Translations under genes and position numbers: made by a program
Part shown: piece by piece, positions 9,397-18,576 of the stretch
How positions within the stretch are numbered: position 1 is the first letter of the stretch
Layout: the number at the start of each line of letters is the position of its first letter
Notes under the pieces: generated by a model
What the model saw: the letters and a program-made list of their open reading frames with translations, nothing else
Databases searched by the model: none
What the model was told of the DNA's origin: nothing
Assembly (NCBI GenBank): GCA_900045905.1
Contig: FCNS01000014.1
Location: 124,001-188,000, forward strand
Direction of reading: 5' to 3'
Length of the DNA stretch: 64,000 bases
Source of the DNA: Clostridiales bacterium CHKCI001
GTDB lineage: Bacteria; Bacillota; Clostridia; Lachnospirales; Lachnospiraceae

Positions 9397-9575
9397 AATT
9401 ACCTCCTAACCAAATTGGAAAAGATAGTTACTATTAAGGTGTTATATACTTGAAAGGTTCAATGATTTAAGCAAATTGTCATCAGTTTTATATAACATCC
9501 TCTTGTATTTATATTGGGATTATATTACAATGAAAATAAGAAGTATGTTGGATTTCCAACAAAAAGGAGAAAAAT
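9397..9575. promoter_or_regulatory. Divergent control region of ferredoxin-hcp and the Crp/Fnr gene
   Basis: The 179-base gap holds several dyads: TTGAAAGGTTCAA (9450-9462, TTGAA arms), GTTGGATTTCCAAC (9547-9560, perfect six-base arms just before the regulator RBS), CCAAATTGG (9410-9418, next to the ferredoxin RBS), and a spaced pair GGTGTTATATA (9438-9448) / TATATAACATCC (9489-9500). They are plausible sites for the adjacent Crp/Fnr protein, acting on both directions. Which one is bound is not decided by sequence. Confidence 0.55.
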
Positions 9576-10232
9576 TTGATTGATTATAAAAATTTAAAAA
9601 ATTCCATTTTGTTTTCTGGTATGAAAGAAGAAGAAATTAGAGCAATTTTGGGATGTTTAAGTAAGCAGGTAAAAGAATATGAAAAAGGGAGTACAATTTT
9701 TGGTGCTGGAGATGCAATTTCTGAGCTAGGCATAGTTATAAGTGGTAGTGTGCATATAATACGAGAAGATTATTGGGGAAATCGAGATTTAATGGCACGA
9801 ATTGAAGAGTATGAAATTTTTGGAGAAACATATGCATGTATTCCAGCAGCAGTTATCCCAATCTATGTAATTGCAGCACAGAAAACGGAAATTTTATTCT
9901 TAAAAGTGAAAAAAATTTTAACAACTTGTTCTTCGGCATGTCAATTTCATAACCGTTTGATTCAGAATATGCTAGTTGTACTTGCCGAGAAAAATTTGCA
10001 GATGACAAATAAGATTGATATTGTAACGAAAAGAACGACACGGAGTAAATTGATGACATACCTTTCCAAACAAGCAGAACAGAATCATTGTTCCAAGTTT
10101 ATAATTCCATTGAGCCGTCAGCAACTGGCGGATTATCTTGGAGTAGATAGAAGTGCTATGACTGTAGAATTAAAAAAGATGCAGGAAGAGGGATTAATAC
10201 AATTTGAAAAAAATCGATTTCGGTTAAGATAA
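9576..10232 (+). CDS. Crp/Fnr-family transcriptional regulator (HcpR-like)
   Basis: 218 aa from a TTG start at 9576, placed by AAAAAGGAGA seven bases upstream. Residues about 10-120 form a cyclic-nucleotide-type beta roll; residues about 145-215 form a Crp winged helix (LSRQQLADYLGVDRSAMTVELKKM). There is no N-terminal four-cysteine set, so it is not a canonical oxygen-sensing FNR. It is divergent from the ferredoxin-hcp operon and by position is its NO or redox regulator, as HcpR is in other anaerobes. The ligand is unknown. A perfect palindrome before its own RBS suggests autoregulation. Confidence 0.85.
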   Translation: MIDYKNLKNSILFSGMKEEEIRAILGCLSKQVKEYEKGSTIFGAGDAISELGIVISGSVHIIREDYWGNRDLMARIEEYEIFGETYACIPAAVIPIYVIAAQKTEILFLKVKKILTTCSSACQFHNRLIQNMLVVLAEKNLQMTNKIDIVTKRTTRSKLMTYLSKQAEQNHCSKFIIPLSRQQLADYLGVDRSAMTVELKKMQEEGLIQFEKNRFRLR

Positions 10233-10349
10233 ACAATGGCGTTTGCACGTATGAGGCAAAAGAGAAAGCTTTGAATACAAATGTCCATTTACTAGTGATT
10301 GTAGCTTTGTTATGATAAGAGATATTAAAAACATGGGGAGGCTATTAAT

Positions 10350-10820
10350 ATGGTGCGGATTAGGCCCTATATTTTATATGATTGTAAGGAAATCATGAAG
10401 CTATTTTATGATACAGTACATGTAATAAACAAAAAAGATTATACAAAGGCTCAGTTGAATGCTTGGGCACCAGAGAAGCCAGATGAAGAACATTGGGAAA
10501 AGGTACTTAGGGAACACTATTCAATTGTAGCAGAACTGGATAACCAGATTGTTGGATTTTCGGATATGGATGATACAGGATATCTAGATCATCTCTTTGT
10601 GCATAAAGATTATCAGGGGCAGGGGATTGGAACAGCGTTATTGAATACGTTAGAATCTTATGCTTTTATGATTGGAATGGAATATATTATTACTCATGTT
10701 TCAATTACTGCAAGACCTTTTTTTATTGCAAAAGAATTTGAAGTTGTAAAAGAACAAACAGTTATGCGCAGAGGTGAATGGTTCACAAATTTTATTATGC
10801 AAAAGAAGACACGAAAATAG
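10350..10820 (+). CDS. GNAT-family N-acetyltransferase
   Basis: 156 aa with RBS GGGGAGG. The acetyl-CoA loop is visible as HKDYQGQGIGTALLNTLE (about residues 86-103), preceded by GYLDHLFV, the beta-4 strand pattern of the family. The shape matches the small stand-alone GNAT group around E. coli YafP. The acceptor is unknown. It is a single-gene unit between the Crp/Fnr gene and the mannosidase operon. Confidence 0.85.
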   Translation: MVRIRPYILYDCKEIMKLFYDTVHVINKKDYTKAQLNAWAPEKPDEEHWEKVLREHYSIVAELDNQIVGFSDMDDTGYLDHLFVHKDYQGQGIGTALLNTLESYAFMIGMEYIITHVSITARPFFIAKEFEVVKEQTVMRRGEWFTNFIMQKKTRK

Positions 10821-11127
10821 AATAGTAAAACAGATTGGAATATAAAATACTTAAAATGTATTTCTTATCATTGTGAAAAAATAGACGATTTTACTAGATT
10901 AAAGTTGATATAAATATGGAAAATAGAAAAGTTTATGTAAATTTTCCACAAAAAGTAGAATATTACGAATTGAAGTACTGATCAAGTGGTCGTATAATAA
11001 AACTAGGCTAACAAAAAAGATGCAATAACGGATGTTAAAATAGAAATTTAGAAACCGAATTGTTGTTTTTCAAGAATATTTTTTTATTCTATATTGAAAA
11101 GCAAAATAAAAATATATAGGAGGTTTT
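10821..11127. other. 307-base intergenic region before the mannosidase operon
   Basis: AT-rich gap with no open reading frame of note, no clear terminator and no consensus promoter that I would defend. It presumably holds the promoter of the GH125-GH38 operon. A CRE-like catabolite site was looked for and not found convincingly. Confidence 0.4.
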
Positions 11128-12429
11128 ATGGGAGTGAAAGAAGTCAAGAAACTGCCAGTATCCATGACAAAATTGTTAGCGGAAGTGAAAGAAAAGTTAT
11201 CAGGAGATGAAAAAATGTTTCAGATCTTTGAAAACTGCTATACAAACACTTTGGATACAACGGTAAAAAGAATGCAAGACGGAACAACCTATGTAATTAC
11301 TGGAGATATTCCAGCAATGTGGCTAAGGGATTCTGTTTGCCAACTTCGTCCATATTTGGTACTTGCGAAAGATGATCCAGAGATGATTGACTTGATGCAG
11401 GGATTGGTGGAACGTCAGTTTCAGTTTATTTGTATTGATCCATATGCCAATGCATTTAATGAAGCGCCTAATGGAAATTGTTGGGAAAAAGATGAAACGG
11501 ACATGGGTCCATGGCTTTGGGAGCGTAAATATGAAATTGACTCGCTTTGTTTCCCTCTCCAATTTGCATATCTGATTTGGAAAAATACAGGAAGGATAGA
11601 GCATTTTAATCAGACATTTTGCAATGGAGTAAGAAAAATATTAGATGTGTGGAAAACAGAACAGTATCATGAAGAAAAATCATCCTATCGTTTTATTCGG
11701 AGAAATAGTTTTTTCCAAGATACTCTTTCCAGAGATGGAAAAGGTGCACTTGTTCGATCTGGAATTGGAATGACATGGTCTGGTTTTCGTCCAAGTGATG
11801 ATGCGTGTACATATGGATATTTAGTCCCATCTAATATGTTTGCAGTTGTTGTACTGAATTATTTAGAGGAAATTGCAGAAAAGGTATTAGATGATGTACA
11901 ATTAAAAAAAGAAGCATCCGAGTTAAAAGATGAGATCTATGAAGGGATCGAAACTTATGCGATTACAAAAGTTGAGTCGATTGGGAACGTATATGCCTAT
12001 GAAACTGATGGGTATGGAATGTACAATCTAATGGACGATTCTAATGTACCAAGCCTGCTTGCAATGGATTATATTGGATATCAGCCTAAAAATCCAGAAG
12101 TGGCTGTAAATACAAGAAAAATGATTTTAAGTAAAAAAAATCCATATTATTATGAGGGAAATTATGCAAAAGGAATGGGAAGCCCGCATACTCCCCCAGG
12201 ATATATATGGCATATCGGATTAGCCTTACAAGGACTGACAAGTAAGTCAGAGAAAGAAAAATGGGACATTTTAGAGCTAATGAAACAAACAGATGGCAAT
12301 ACTGGATTAATGCATGAAGGATTTGATCCAGATGATCCAACGAAATATACAAGAGAATGGTTTTCTTGGGCAAATGCAATGTTTTGTGAATTATTGTTGG
12401 ATTGTCTTGGTTATAAAATAGAAAAGTAG
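11128..12429 (+). CDS. GH125 exo-alpha-1,6-mannosidase
   Basis: 433 aa, RBS AGGAGG. The family (formerly DUF1237, metal-independent) inverts alpha-1,6-mannosidic bonds. Signature WLRDS is at residues 65-69, with NAFNEAPNG, ERKYEIDSLC and GMTWSGFRPSDD downstream, all typical of the (alpha/alpha)6 barrel. There is no signal peptide, so it works on imported oligosaccharides. It is followed after 11 bases by the GH38 gene, giving complementary specificity: alpha-1,6 here, other alpha linkages in GH38. Confidence 0.93.
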   Translation: MGVKEVKKLPVSMTKLLAEVKEKLSGDEKMFQIFENCYTNTLDTTVKRMQDGTTYVITGDIPAMWLRDSVCQLRPYLVLAKDDPEMIDLMQGLVERQFQFICIDPYANAFNEAPNGNCWEKDETDMGPWLWERKYEIDSLCFPLQFAYLIWKNTGRIEHFNQTFCNGVRKILDVWKTEQYHEEKSSYRFIRRNSFFQDTLSRDGKGALVRSGIGMTWSGFRPSDDACTYGYLVPSNMFAVVVLNYLEEIAEKVLDDVQLKKEASELKDEIYEGIETYAITKVESIGNVYAYETDGYGMYNLMDDSNVPSLLAMDYIGYQPKNPEVAVNTRKMILSKKNPYYYEGNYAKGMGSPHTPPGYIWHIGLALQGLTSKSEKEKWDILELMKQTDGNTGLMHEGFDPDDPTKYTREWFSWANAMFCELLLDCLGYKIEK

Positions 12430-12440
12430 GGAGGATTATT

Positions 12441-15400
12441 ATGTTTCTAACAGAAAGAAAATTAGAAAGAAGAGTTCAAGAGTTAAAGAAATTTCGTTAT
12501 AGAGAATTAAGACATATTGGGATATTTTTAGCTAAAGAGGATACAGAAAAAAAGACAAATCCAGAAGTTCCAACTGACTTTGAAGGCTGGACATCGATGA
12601 AAGCTGGGACATTGGAAAAAGAGGGTGGAGATCGTTGGAAAGGCAGAGATTTGTATTTATGGTTGCACACAGAATTTACCATTCCAGAAGAGTTTTCTGG
12701 AAAACGTGTTGTAGGTATCTTTGATTTTGGTAAAACAGGAGCTGGAAATAACTCTGGATTTGAAGCAATGCTTTATATTGACGGAAAGCCATATCAAGGC
12801 GTTGATATTAACCATCAAGAAGTTTTCTTCCCGGAGGAAATGGTTGGAAAGACAATAAATGCAACATTCCGTCTTTGGTCAGGATTAGAAGGAGGCGGTA
12901 TTCCAAAACCTCAAGAGCATCAATTAAGACGTGCAGACTTGGCATATCTGGATGAAGCAACCGACGATTTGTATTATATGGGTACATTAATCCATGAAAC
13001 AGTTTTGAATCTGGAAGAAGGAAATCCATTTAAATATGATTTATTATCTGCAATGAATCGTGCATTTAATTTAATTGATTGGCATTGTGCTGGAGATGAG
13101 GGATTCTATGAGTCAGTAGCACTTGCAGATAAGACATTAAATGATGCAGTAGATCAGATGAATAAAACATCAGAAGTGCATGTAACTTGTGTTGGTCATA
13201 CACATATTGATATGGCATGGCTTTGGAGATTGAAACATACAAGAGAAAAAGCTTCTCGTTCTTTCTCAACAGTATTGCGTATGATGGAACAATATCCAGA
13301 ATATATTTTCCTTCAGACACAGCCTCAAATTTATCAATATATTAAAGAAGATTTTCCAGAAATCTTTGAAAAGATTAAAGAAAGAGTTGCAGAAGGCAGA
13401 TGGGAAGCAGATGGTGCAATGTGGGTAGAAGCAGATTGTAACCTGACAAGCGGAGAGTCTTTAACAAGACAGATTTTGCTCGGATGCAAATTTATAAAGG
13501 ATGAGTTTGGAAAAGACTGTGAATACTTATGGCTTCCAGATGTATTTGGATATTCTTGGGCACTTCCTCAGATCTTAAAGAAATCTGGAATTAATATGTT
13601 TATGACAACAAAGATCAGCTGGAATCAATACAATCGTATGCCACATGATACATTTAAGTGGATTGGTATTGATGGAAGTGAAGTATTAACTCACTTTATT
13701 ACAACTCCTGAACCATGGAGTGAACCAGGTTCTTGGTTCTATACGTATAACGGTTTGCTTACAGCGAAAACCGTAAAGGGAATTTGGGATGCTTATAGCG
13801 AAAAAGCCATAAATAAAGATCTATTAATTAGTTTTGGCTATGGAGATGGCGGCGGTGGTGTTAACCGTGATTTGTTAGAGAATAGAAGAAGAATTGATAA
13901 GATTCCAGGCCTTCCGACCTTAAAAACAGGACGTGCTGGAGATTATTTCCGCAAGTTAAAAGAAACCGTTGCTAATACAGAAGAATATGTACCATCTTGG
14001 GATGGAGAGTTATATTTGGAATATCATAGAGGAACTTACACGAGCCATGCCTATAATAAGAAAATGAATCGTAAGATGGAATTACTGTATCGTGAAGCAG
14101 AATGGTTAACTGCAATGAATGCGGTACAAAATGGTAATTTAGAAATGGCTAAGCAGGATGAGCTGACAGAAGGATGGAAGATTATTTTAACAAATCAGTT
14201 CCATGATATCATTCCAGGTTCGTCTATTCATGATGTATATGATGATTGTATTGTAGACTATAATAAAACAGAAAAAATTGCATTAGAAGTAGAAGAAGAT
14301 GCAAAAAAAGGTTTTATTCAGTTAAGTGAAAATACGTACAGTGTAATGAATAATTCTGGATGGGTACGTGACGAAATTGTAGCAGTTCCAGTTACAGAAG
14401 AAGGAAGTTTTGTAGCTTCTGATGGTACAAAATTAAAGACACAAAAAGAAGAAAACATTACTTATGTGGAAGTTAAAAATGTACCAGCTATGGGATTTGA
14501 AGTTATTCATTTTGAAGCAGAACCAACAGAGCAGGAAGCTGCTGTGTTTACGATGTCTGCAAACCACATAGAGACACCATTTTATGTAATAGATCTCAAT
14601 GAATATGGACAAATTACTCGTCTTTATGATAAAGAGAACGAACGTGAAGTGATTCGTGAAGGAGAACGAGCAAATGTATTGCAGATTTTTGAAGACAAGC
14701 CTTTAGATAATGAAGCATGGGATATTGATATCTTCTATCAGCAGAAAATGCAGGAAGTAACAGATTTGGAGAAGATCGAAGTGGCAGAATGCGGAAATTT
14801 GCGTGCGGTACTTCATATGGAATGGAAATTTGATGCAAGTGTGATTAAGCAAGATATGATTTTCTATGCAGATGACAGAAGAATTGATTTTAAGACCTGG
14901 GTAGATTATTATGAAGTAAAGCAGTTATTAAAAGTAGCGTTCCCTGTAGACATCCGTGCTACCTATGCTACCTATGATGTACAGTATGGTAACGTGAAGC
15001 GTCCAAATCACTGGAATACGAGCTGGGATCAGGCAAGATTTGAAACGGTCGCACATAAATGGGTTGATCTGTCCGAACATAACTATGGTGTGAGTCTTTT
15101 GAATGATTGTAAATACGGACACGATATAAAAGGAAATGTAATTCGTCTTACTCTGATTAAGACTGCAACAAATCCAGACCATTTACAAGATTTAGGAGTT
15201 CATGAATTTACGTATTCACTGTTACCTCATAATGGTGACTATGTAATTGGAAATACAGTAAAAGAAGCATATGCATTGAATCAGCCATTGACTGTAATGG
15301 ATGGAAAAGCATCCTTACAAGGAAGCTTTATTGAATTAGACAATCCATATGTAGAATTAGATGCAGTGAAACGGTCAGAAGATAAAGAGTATCTTGTTAT

Positions 15401-15581
15401 TCGTTTCCATGAATATACAGGTTCTAAAAGAAATGTGGGAGTAACATTGAATTTTGCATATGATGGATGGATGGAGTCTGACTTAAGAGAGCGTCCAATT
15501 GAATCACTGCATACAGAAAAAGAAATTCAGTTAGAAATAAAACCATTTGAAATTAAGACAATATTGGTAAAACTTGCATAA
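12441..15581 (+). CDS. GH38 alpha-mannosidase
   Basis: 1046 aa, the normal size for bacterial and lysosomal-type GH38 enzymes. The zinc site starts with HTHIDMAWLWR (His253, Asp255) and the nucleophile is the Asp367 of LPDVFGYS. The domain order is an N-terminal beta region, the catalytic alpha/beta domain (about 245-520), a three-helix bundle with NQFHDIIPGSSIHDVY, and a C-terminal beta-sandwich. There is no signal peptide, so it is cytoplasmic. It forms an operon with GH125 and would release mannose from alpha-1,2, alpha-1,3 or alpha-1,6 substrates; exact linkage is not readable. Confidence 0.94.
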   Translation: MFLTERKLERRVQELKKFRYRELRHIGIFLAKEDTEKKTNPEVPTDFEGWTSMKAGTLEKEGGDRWKGRDLYLWLHTEFTIPEEFSGKRVVGIFDFGKTGAGNNSGFEAMLYIDGKPYQGVDINHQEVFFPEEMVGKTINATFRLWSGLEGGGIPKPQEHQLRRADLAYLDEATDDLYYMGTLIHETVLNLEEGNPFKYDLLSAMNRAFNLIDWHCAGDEGFYESVALADKTLNDAVDQMNKTSEVHVTCVGHTHIDMAWLWRLKHTREKASRSFSTVLRMMEQYPEYIFLQTQPQIYQYIKEDFPEIFEKIKERVAEGRWEADGAMWVEADCNLTSGESLTRQILLGCKFIKDEFGKDCEYLWLPDVFGYSWALPQILKKSGINMFMTTKISWNQYNRMPHDTFKWIGIDGSEVLTHFITTPEPWSEPGSWFYTYNGLLTAKTVKGIWDAYSEKAINKDLLISFGYGDGGGGVNRDLLENRRRIDKIPGLPTLKTGRAGDYFRKLKETVANTEEYVPSWDGELYLEYHRGTYTSHAYNKKMNRKMELLYREAEWLTAMNAVQNGNLEMAKQDELTEGWKIILTNQFHDIIPGSSIHDVYDDCIVDYNKTEKIALEVEEDAKKGFIQLSENTYSVMNNSGWVRDEIVAVPVTEEGSFVASDGTKLKTQKEENITYVEVKNVPAMGFEVIHFEAEPTEQEAAVFTMSANHIETPFYVIDLNEYGQITRLYDKENEREVIREGERANVLQIFEDKPLDNEAWDIDIFYQQKMQEVTDLEKIEVAECGNLRAVLHMEWKFDASVIKQDMIFYADDRRIDFKTWVDYYEVKQLLKVAFPVDIRATYATYDVQYGNVKRPNHWNTSWDQARFETVAHKWVDLSEHNYGVSLLNDCKYGHDIKGNVIRLTLIKTATNPDHLQDLGVHEFTYSLLPHNGDYVIGNTVKEAYALNQPLTVMDGKASLQGSFIELDNPYVELDAVKRSEDKEYLVIRFHEYTGSKRNVGVTLNFAYDGWMESDLRERPIESLHTEKEIQLEIKPFEIKTILVKLA

Positions 15582-15591
15582 TATGATACAA

Positions 15592-15812
15592 GGGTCAAAA
15601 GGTCATGCGTTTCATGATTGTATGAAATGCATGACTTTGGGACCCGCAAAAACATGAAAAAGTTAGCTCTATTCTTAATGCTAAACCTACACGATATGCT
15701 ATAAATATTTGTGGGAAAATATAAGCCAGACGGGAATGATTCCATTTCCATTTAGCGCCGCATACAGATCTGAGAATGTTATTATTTTTCATCATTAGAG
15801 TAGTTTTGACCC
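15592..15812. repeat. Element with a long hairpin and terminal inverted repeats
   Basis: The left end is a hairpin: GGGTCAAAAGGTCATGCGTT and following bases (15592-15615) pair with 15622-15645, which end GACTTTGGGACCC. The same GGGTCAAAA is mirrored again at the right edge as TTTTGACCC (15804-15812), so the left strand has two alternative partners. The body contains no convincing gene; a minus-strand frame across it lacks an RBS. It sits between the GH38 and YesL genes. It may be a structured leader or a small MITE-like insert. Confidence 0.45.
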
Positions 15813-15842
15813 GTGAAATTTTAAGAAAGGAAGTGTCGGGCT

Positions 15843-16586
15843 ATGGGAGTATTTAATTTGGAAAAAATCAATGAGTTTTTTAACTATATCTTTACATTTT
15901 TGATATTAAATATCTTGTTCTGGCTGTTTGATTTTCCAATTATTGCATTTACAGCAGCGTTTGGAATGGGATGGGAAGTAATGCAGCAATATTATCCAAT
16001 CATGATTGTGTGTTTAATCCCGATGGGACCGGCACTCTGTGCATTGTTTCATTGTATGAATCGTTTGATTCGAGATAAGGAAATTCGATGGATAAAAGAT
16101 TTTTGGATTGGATACAAGCAGAACTTTATAGCATCGTTTCTAACTGCGATTGTACAGGCTATACTTGTGTTTATGCTTATAACAAATATTCGATTTTTCG
16201 CAGCAGTAATGCCAGCACTTGTGTATGTTTTTATAATCTTGTTATTACTTGTAATTTTATCAATGCCAGTAGCTTATCTTCTAATTATGAAATTTAATAT
16301 GAGCGCTTATCAGCTTTTAAAGGCAACAATAACGATTACATTTGCTAAACCAGCTTGTACAATTGGAAATGCAGCAGCCTTTCTTGTTTTATTAATTGTA
16401 TTTGGAATTTCTCCTGGAACGACGATTTTGTTTGTTGCATCTGTTTATGCGTTTTTAGTAGTATTTATGAATCATCGGATGCTATTAGAATTGGCAGGAG
16501 AAGACAAGAAAGAACAAGAAACAACAAAAGAACCAAAAGAAACTCATATTTATATGGAACAAGATTCTAGCAATAAAGAAAAATAA
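15843..16586 (+). CDS. YesL-family (DUF624) membrane protein
   Basis: 247 aa with about five transmembrane helices and a charged C-terminal tail (KKEQETTKEPKE). RBS AAGAAAGGAAG lies upstream. YesL/DUF624 proteins travel with YesM/YesN and LplB/LplC transporters in Firmicutes sugar loci, as here, but their biochemical role is unknown. Here it is set between the mannosidases and the sensor kinase, with its own terminator, so it may be expressed apart from the kinase pair. Confidence 0.85.
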   Translation: MGVFNLEKINEFFNYIFTFLILNILFWLFDFPIIAFTAAFGMGWEVMQQYYPIMIVCLIPMGPALCALFHCMNRLIRDKEIRWIKDFWIGYKQNFIASFLTAIVQAILVFMLITNIRFFAAVMPALVYVFIILLLLVILSMPVAYLLIMKFNMSAYQLLKATITITFAKPACTIGNAAAFLVLLIVFGISPGTTILFVASVYAFLVVFMNHRMLLELAGEDKKEQETTKEPKETHIYMEQDSSNKEK

Positions 16587-16587
16587 T

Positions 16588-16637
16588 AAAAGAGGACTTC
16601 TCAGAAATTCAGAAAAGAATTAGGAGGAGTCCTTTTG
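16588..16637 (+). terminator. Terminator of the yesL gene
   Basis: AAAAGAGGACTTC (16588-16600) pairs, with a bulge, with GGAGTCCTTTT (16627-16637), starting right after the stop codon and ending in TTTT. It abuts a dispersed hairpin repeat. Confidence 0.6.
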
Positions 16638-16680
16638 TTATCGTGATATGCAAAAGACATCTAGTGGAGGTTTCTTTTGT
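16638..16680 (+). repeat. Dispersed hairpin repeat, copy A
   Basis: TTATCGTGATATGC then an AAAAGA...TCTTTT hairpin with an inner TCTAGTGGA core. This matches the family also found at 24143, 30039, 39995, 43044 and 51070-51198. Confidence 0.8.
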
Positions 16681-16756
16681 TTTAATATAGAGATATAAAT
16701 ATGTTGATAGGTTAAAAATTGAGTGTAAGCAATCAAGTAGCATTTGTACAAGATAC

Positions 16757-16785
16757 TGGAAAGCGAACAAGAAATATGTTATACT
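16757..16785 (+). promoter_or_regulatory. Probable promoter of yesMN
   Basis: TGGAAA (16757-16762) and TATACT (16780-16785) with a 17-base spacer. A start site near 16792 would leave only about six bases before the ATG at 16798, which bears on the start-codon question of the kinase. Confidence 0.5.
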
Positions 16786-16797
16786 AAATAACAAAGA

Positions 16798-18576
16798 ATG
16801 AATAGACGTAGAGGGGGAATTCTTATTATTAAGGGAAAAGAAACTCATAAGCAAAATAGAAATCATGTTAATAGAATTTATTGGAAAATGTTCGTTTTAT
16901 ATACAGCTATTTTGTTTATGATTGTAATTTGCTTGGAAGGTTATTTTTTCTCAAGTATTCGAGGCGAACAAGTGGAACAAAATACATCAAATGTTCGTAT
17001 TGCAGAAATGGAAGCCTCTAATTATATTCAGCAGCTTTACAGTAATGCTGGTAATATTGAGTATTCTGCGTATCAGGTAGAAGATATTCAATGGTTTTTA
17101 GAAGATTCTTTGGAAGTATATTTGGAAAAGAAAATTAATAATTATACAAAATCAATGTCTATAAGGTATTATGGAATTGATAATTTTGTAAGTAATCTTT
17201 TAGAATCCGAGAGTAGACTAGAAAGTATTTCATTTCTCAGTAATGCGAACCAAAGACTTTCTTCCTATATGAAAGATGGAAAAGTCAAGACAAGCTACTT
17301 TGAAACTTGGGAGTTTCATACAATACCAAATAAATTATTTAAAATGGGACAACTTGTGATCTCAAAGAATTTCTATGATCAAAATGGGAACAGAAGTAGT
17401 ATTGGTAATATTATTATGAATTATAATCTAAATCAATTAAATAGTATTGCTGAGAAATATGAAAATATTGAAATAGCCGTTTTTAATTCAGATAGAAGAT
17501 TATTATTTGCCACAGGAGATGAAAAACAATTAAGAGAACTTTTAAATAGAAACGAGGATGTGACAGAAACAACTTACTGGGAAAATTATCTAAAAAGTTA
17601 TATTGAATTAAATCCAGTTTCCGATTGTTGGGTTATATCATATATTCCAAGGAATATGGCTGCAAGTATACAAGGTCTTTGGTGGGTCACATTAGTTTTA
17701 ATAGGAATAGCGTTATTTGCGATGGGCGAATTGTTTGTTCATTTGTATTTGAAAAAACTAACGGATCGTCTATATGTAATTCTAGAGGCAATGAGGCAAG
17801 CTTCAGAGGGAAAGCTAGATGTACATGTTGATACTCCAAATAATAAGCCATTGGATGAATTGGACATTATTGCAGAAAATTTCAATCAAATGTGTCAGGA
17901 CATGGACACTTATATTCAAAAGAGTTATTTAGCAGAAATTGAACAAAGAAATGCAGAGCTATGCGCATTGCAGAGCCAGATCAATCCTCATTTTTTATAT
18001 AATACATTGGAAGTAATCCGAATGAAGGCAATTTGTAATGGGGATAGAGAAGTTGGGCGAATGTTATATAGTTTGGCAGTTATTTTCCGAAGTCAGATTA
18101 AGGAAGCAGATATTATTACGATTGCAAAAGAATTGCATTATTGTAAAAAATATTTAGAATTATTTGAATATCGTTACCATAACAAATTTTCTTTTGAAAT
18201 AAACTGTCCAGAAGCATTAATGGAGAAACCAGTTATTAAGTTTGTAGTTCAGCCAATCATAGAAAATTATTTTGTGCATGGTATTCGATTGGAGTCGAAT
18301 GACAATCTGCTTATGATAAGTGTTTATCAGCAGGGAAAAGATATTATAATTTATGTTTGTGACAATGGGAAGGGAATGACAGAGGAAGAAGTTCAACAAA
18401 AAAATGAACAATTAAAAAGTGGAAAGCGGGAAACAGGATCAATTGGAATACAAAATGTTCATATTCGAATGAGAGCTGCATATGGAGATGCATATGGAGT
18501 TAGTCTAAAGAGAAATGAACCAGGAGGCATTTGTGTTATGCTACGTTTTCCAGGAGAGGAGAATAAAAATGTATAA
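16798..18576 (+). CDS. YesM-family sensor histidine kinase
   Basis: 592 aa. TM1 at about 31-52, an extracellular sensor of about 230 residues, TM2 at about 292-315, then HAMP, then the His_kinase domain of LytS/YesM type (QINPHFLYNT, phosphorylated His398) and an HATPase domain (DNGKGMTEEE, GSIGIQNVHIRMR). The start is uncertain: ATG 16798 has no RBS, while AGAGGGGGA (16810-16818) is well placed for ATT codons at 16825 or 16828. It overlaps its response regulator by eight bases. It likely senses an extracellular mannoside or the binding protein. Confidence 0.9.
   Translation: MNRRRGGILIIKGKETHKQNRNHVNRIYWKMFVLYTAILFMIVICLEGYFFSSIRGEQVEQNTSNVRIAEMEASNYIQQLYSNAGNIEYSAYQVEDIQWFLEDSLEVYLEKKINNYTKSMSIRYYGIDNFVSNLLESESRLESISFLSNANQRLSSYMKDGKVKTSYFETWEFHTIPNKLFKMGQLVISKNFYDQNGNRSSIGNIIMNYNLNQLNSIAEKYENIEIAVFNSDRRLLFATGDEKQLRELLNRNEDVTETTYWENYLKSYIELNPVSDCWVISYIPRNMAASIQGLWWVTLVLIGIALFAMGELFVHLYLKKLTDRLYVILEAMRQASEGKLDVHVDTPNNKPLDELDIIAENFNQMCQDMDTYIQKSYLAEIEQRNAELCALQSQINPHFLYNTLEVIRMKAICNGDREVGRMLYSLAVIFRSQIKEADIITIAKELHYCKKYLELFEYRYHNKFSFEINCPEALMEKPVIKFVVQPIIENYFVHGIRLESNDNLLMISVYQQGKDIIIYVCDNGKGMTEEEVQQKNEQLKSGKRETGSIGIQNVHIRMRAAYGDAYGVSLKRNEPGGICVMLRFPGEENKNV

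Noticed and set aside
10821-11127. Catabolite-responsive element before the mannosidase operon
   Set aside because: The nearest match lacks the central CG spacing of the CRE consensus.
15595-15795. Minus-strand frame of 66 codons over the hairpin element
   Set aside because: No RBS, it reads through both arms of a structured hairpin, and it overlaps another frame of similar length.
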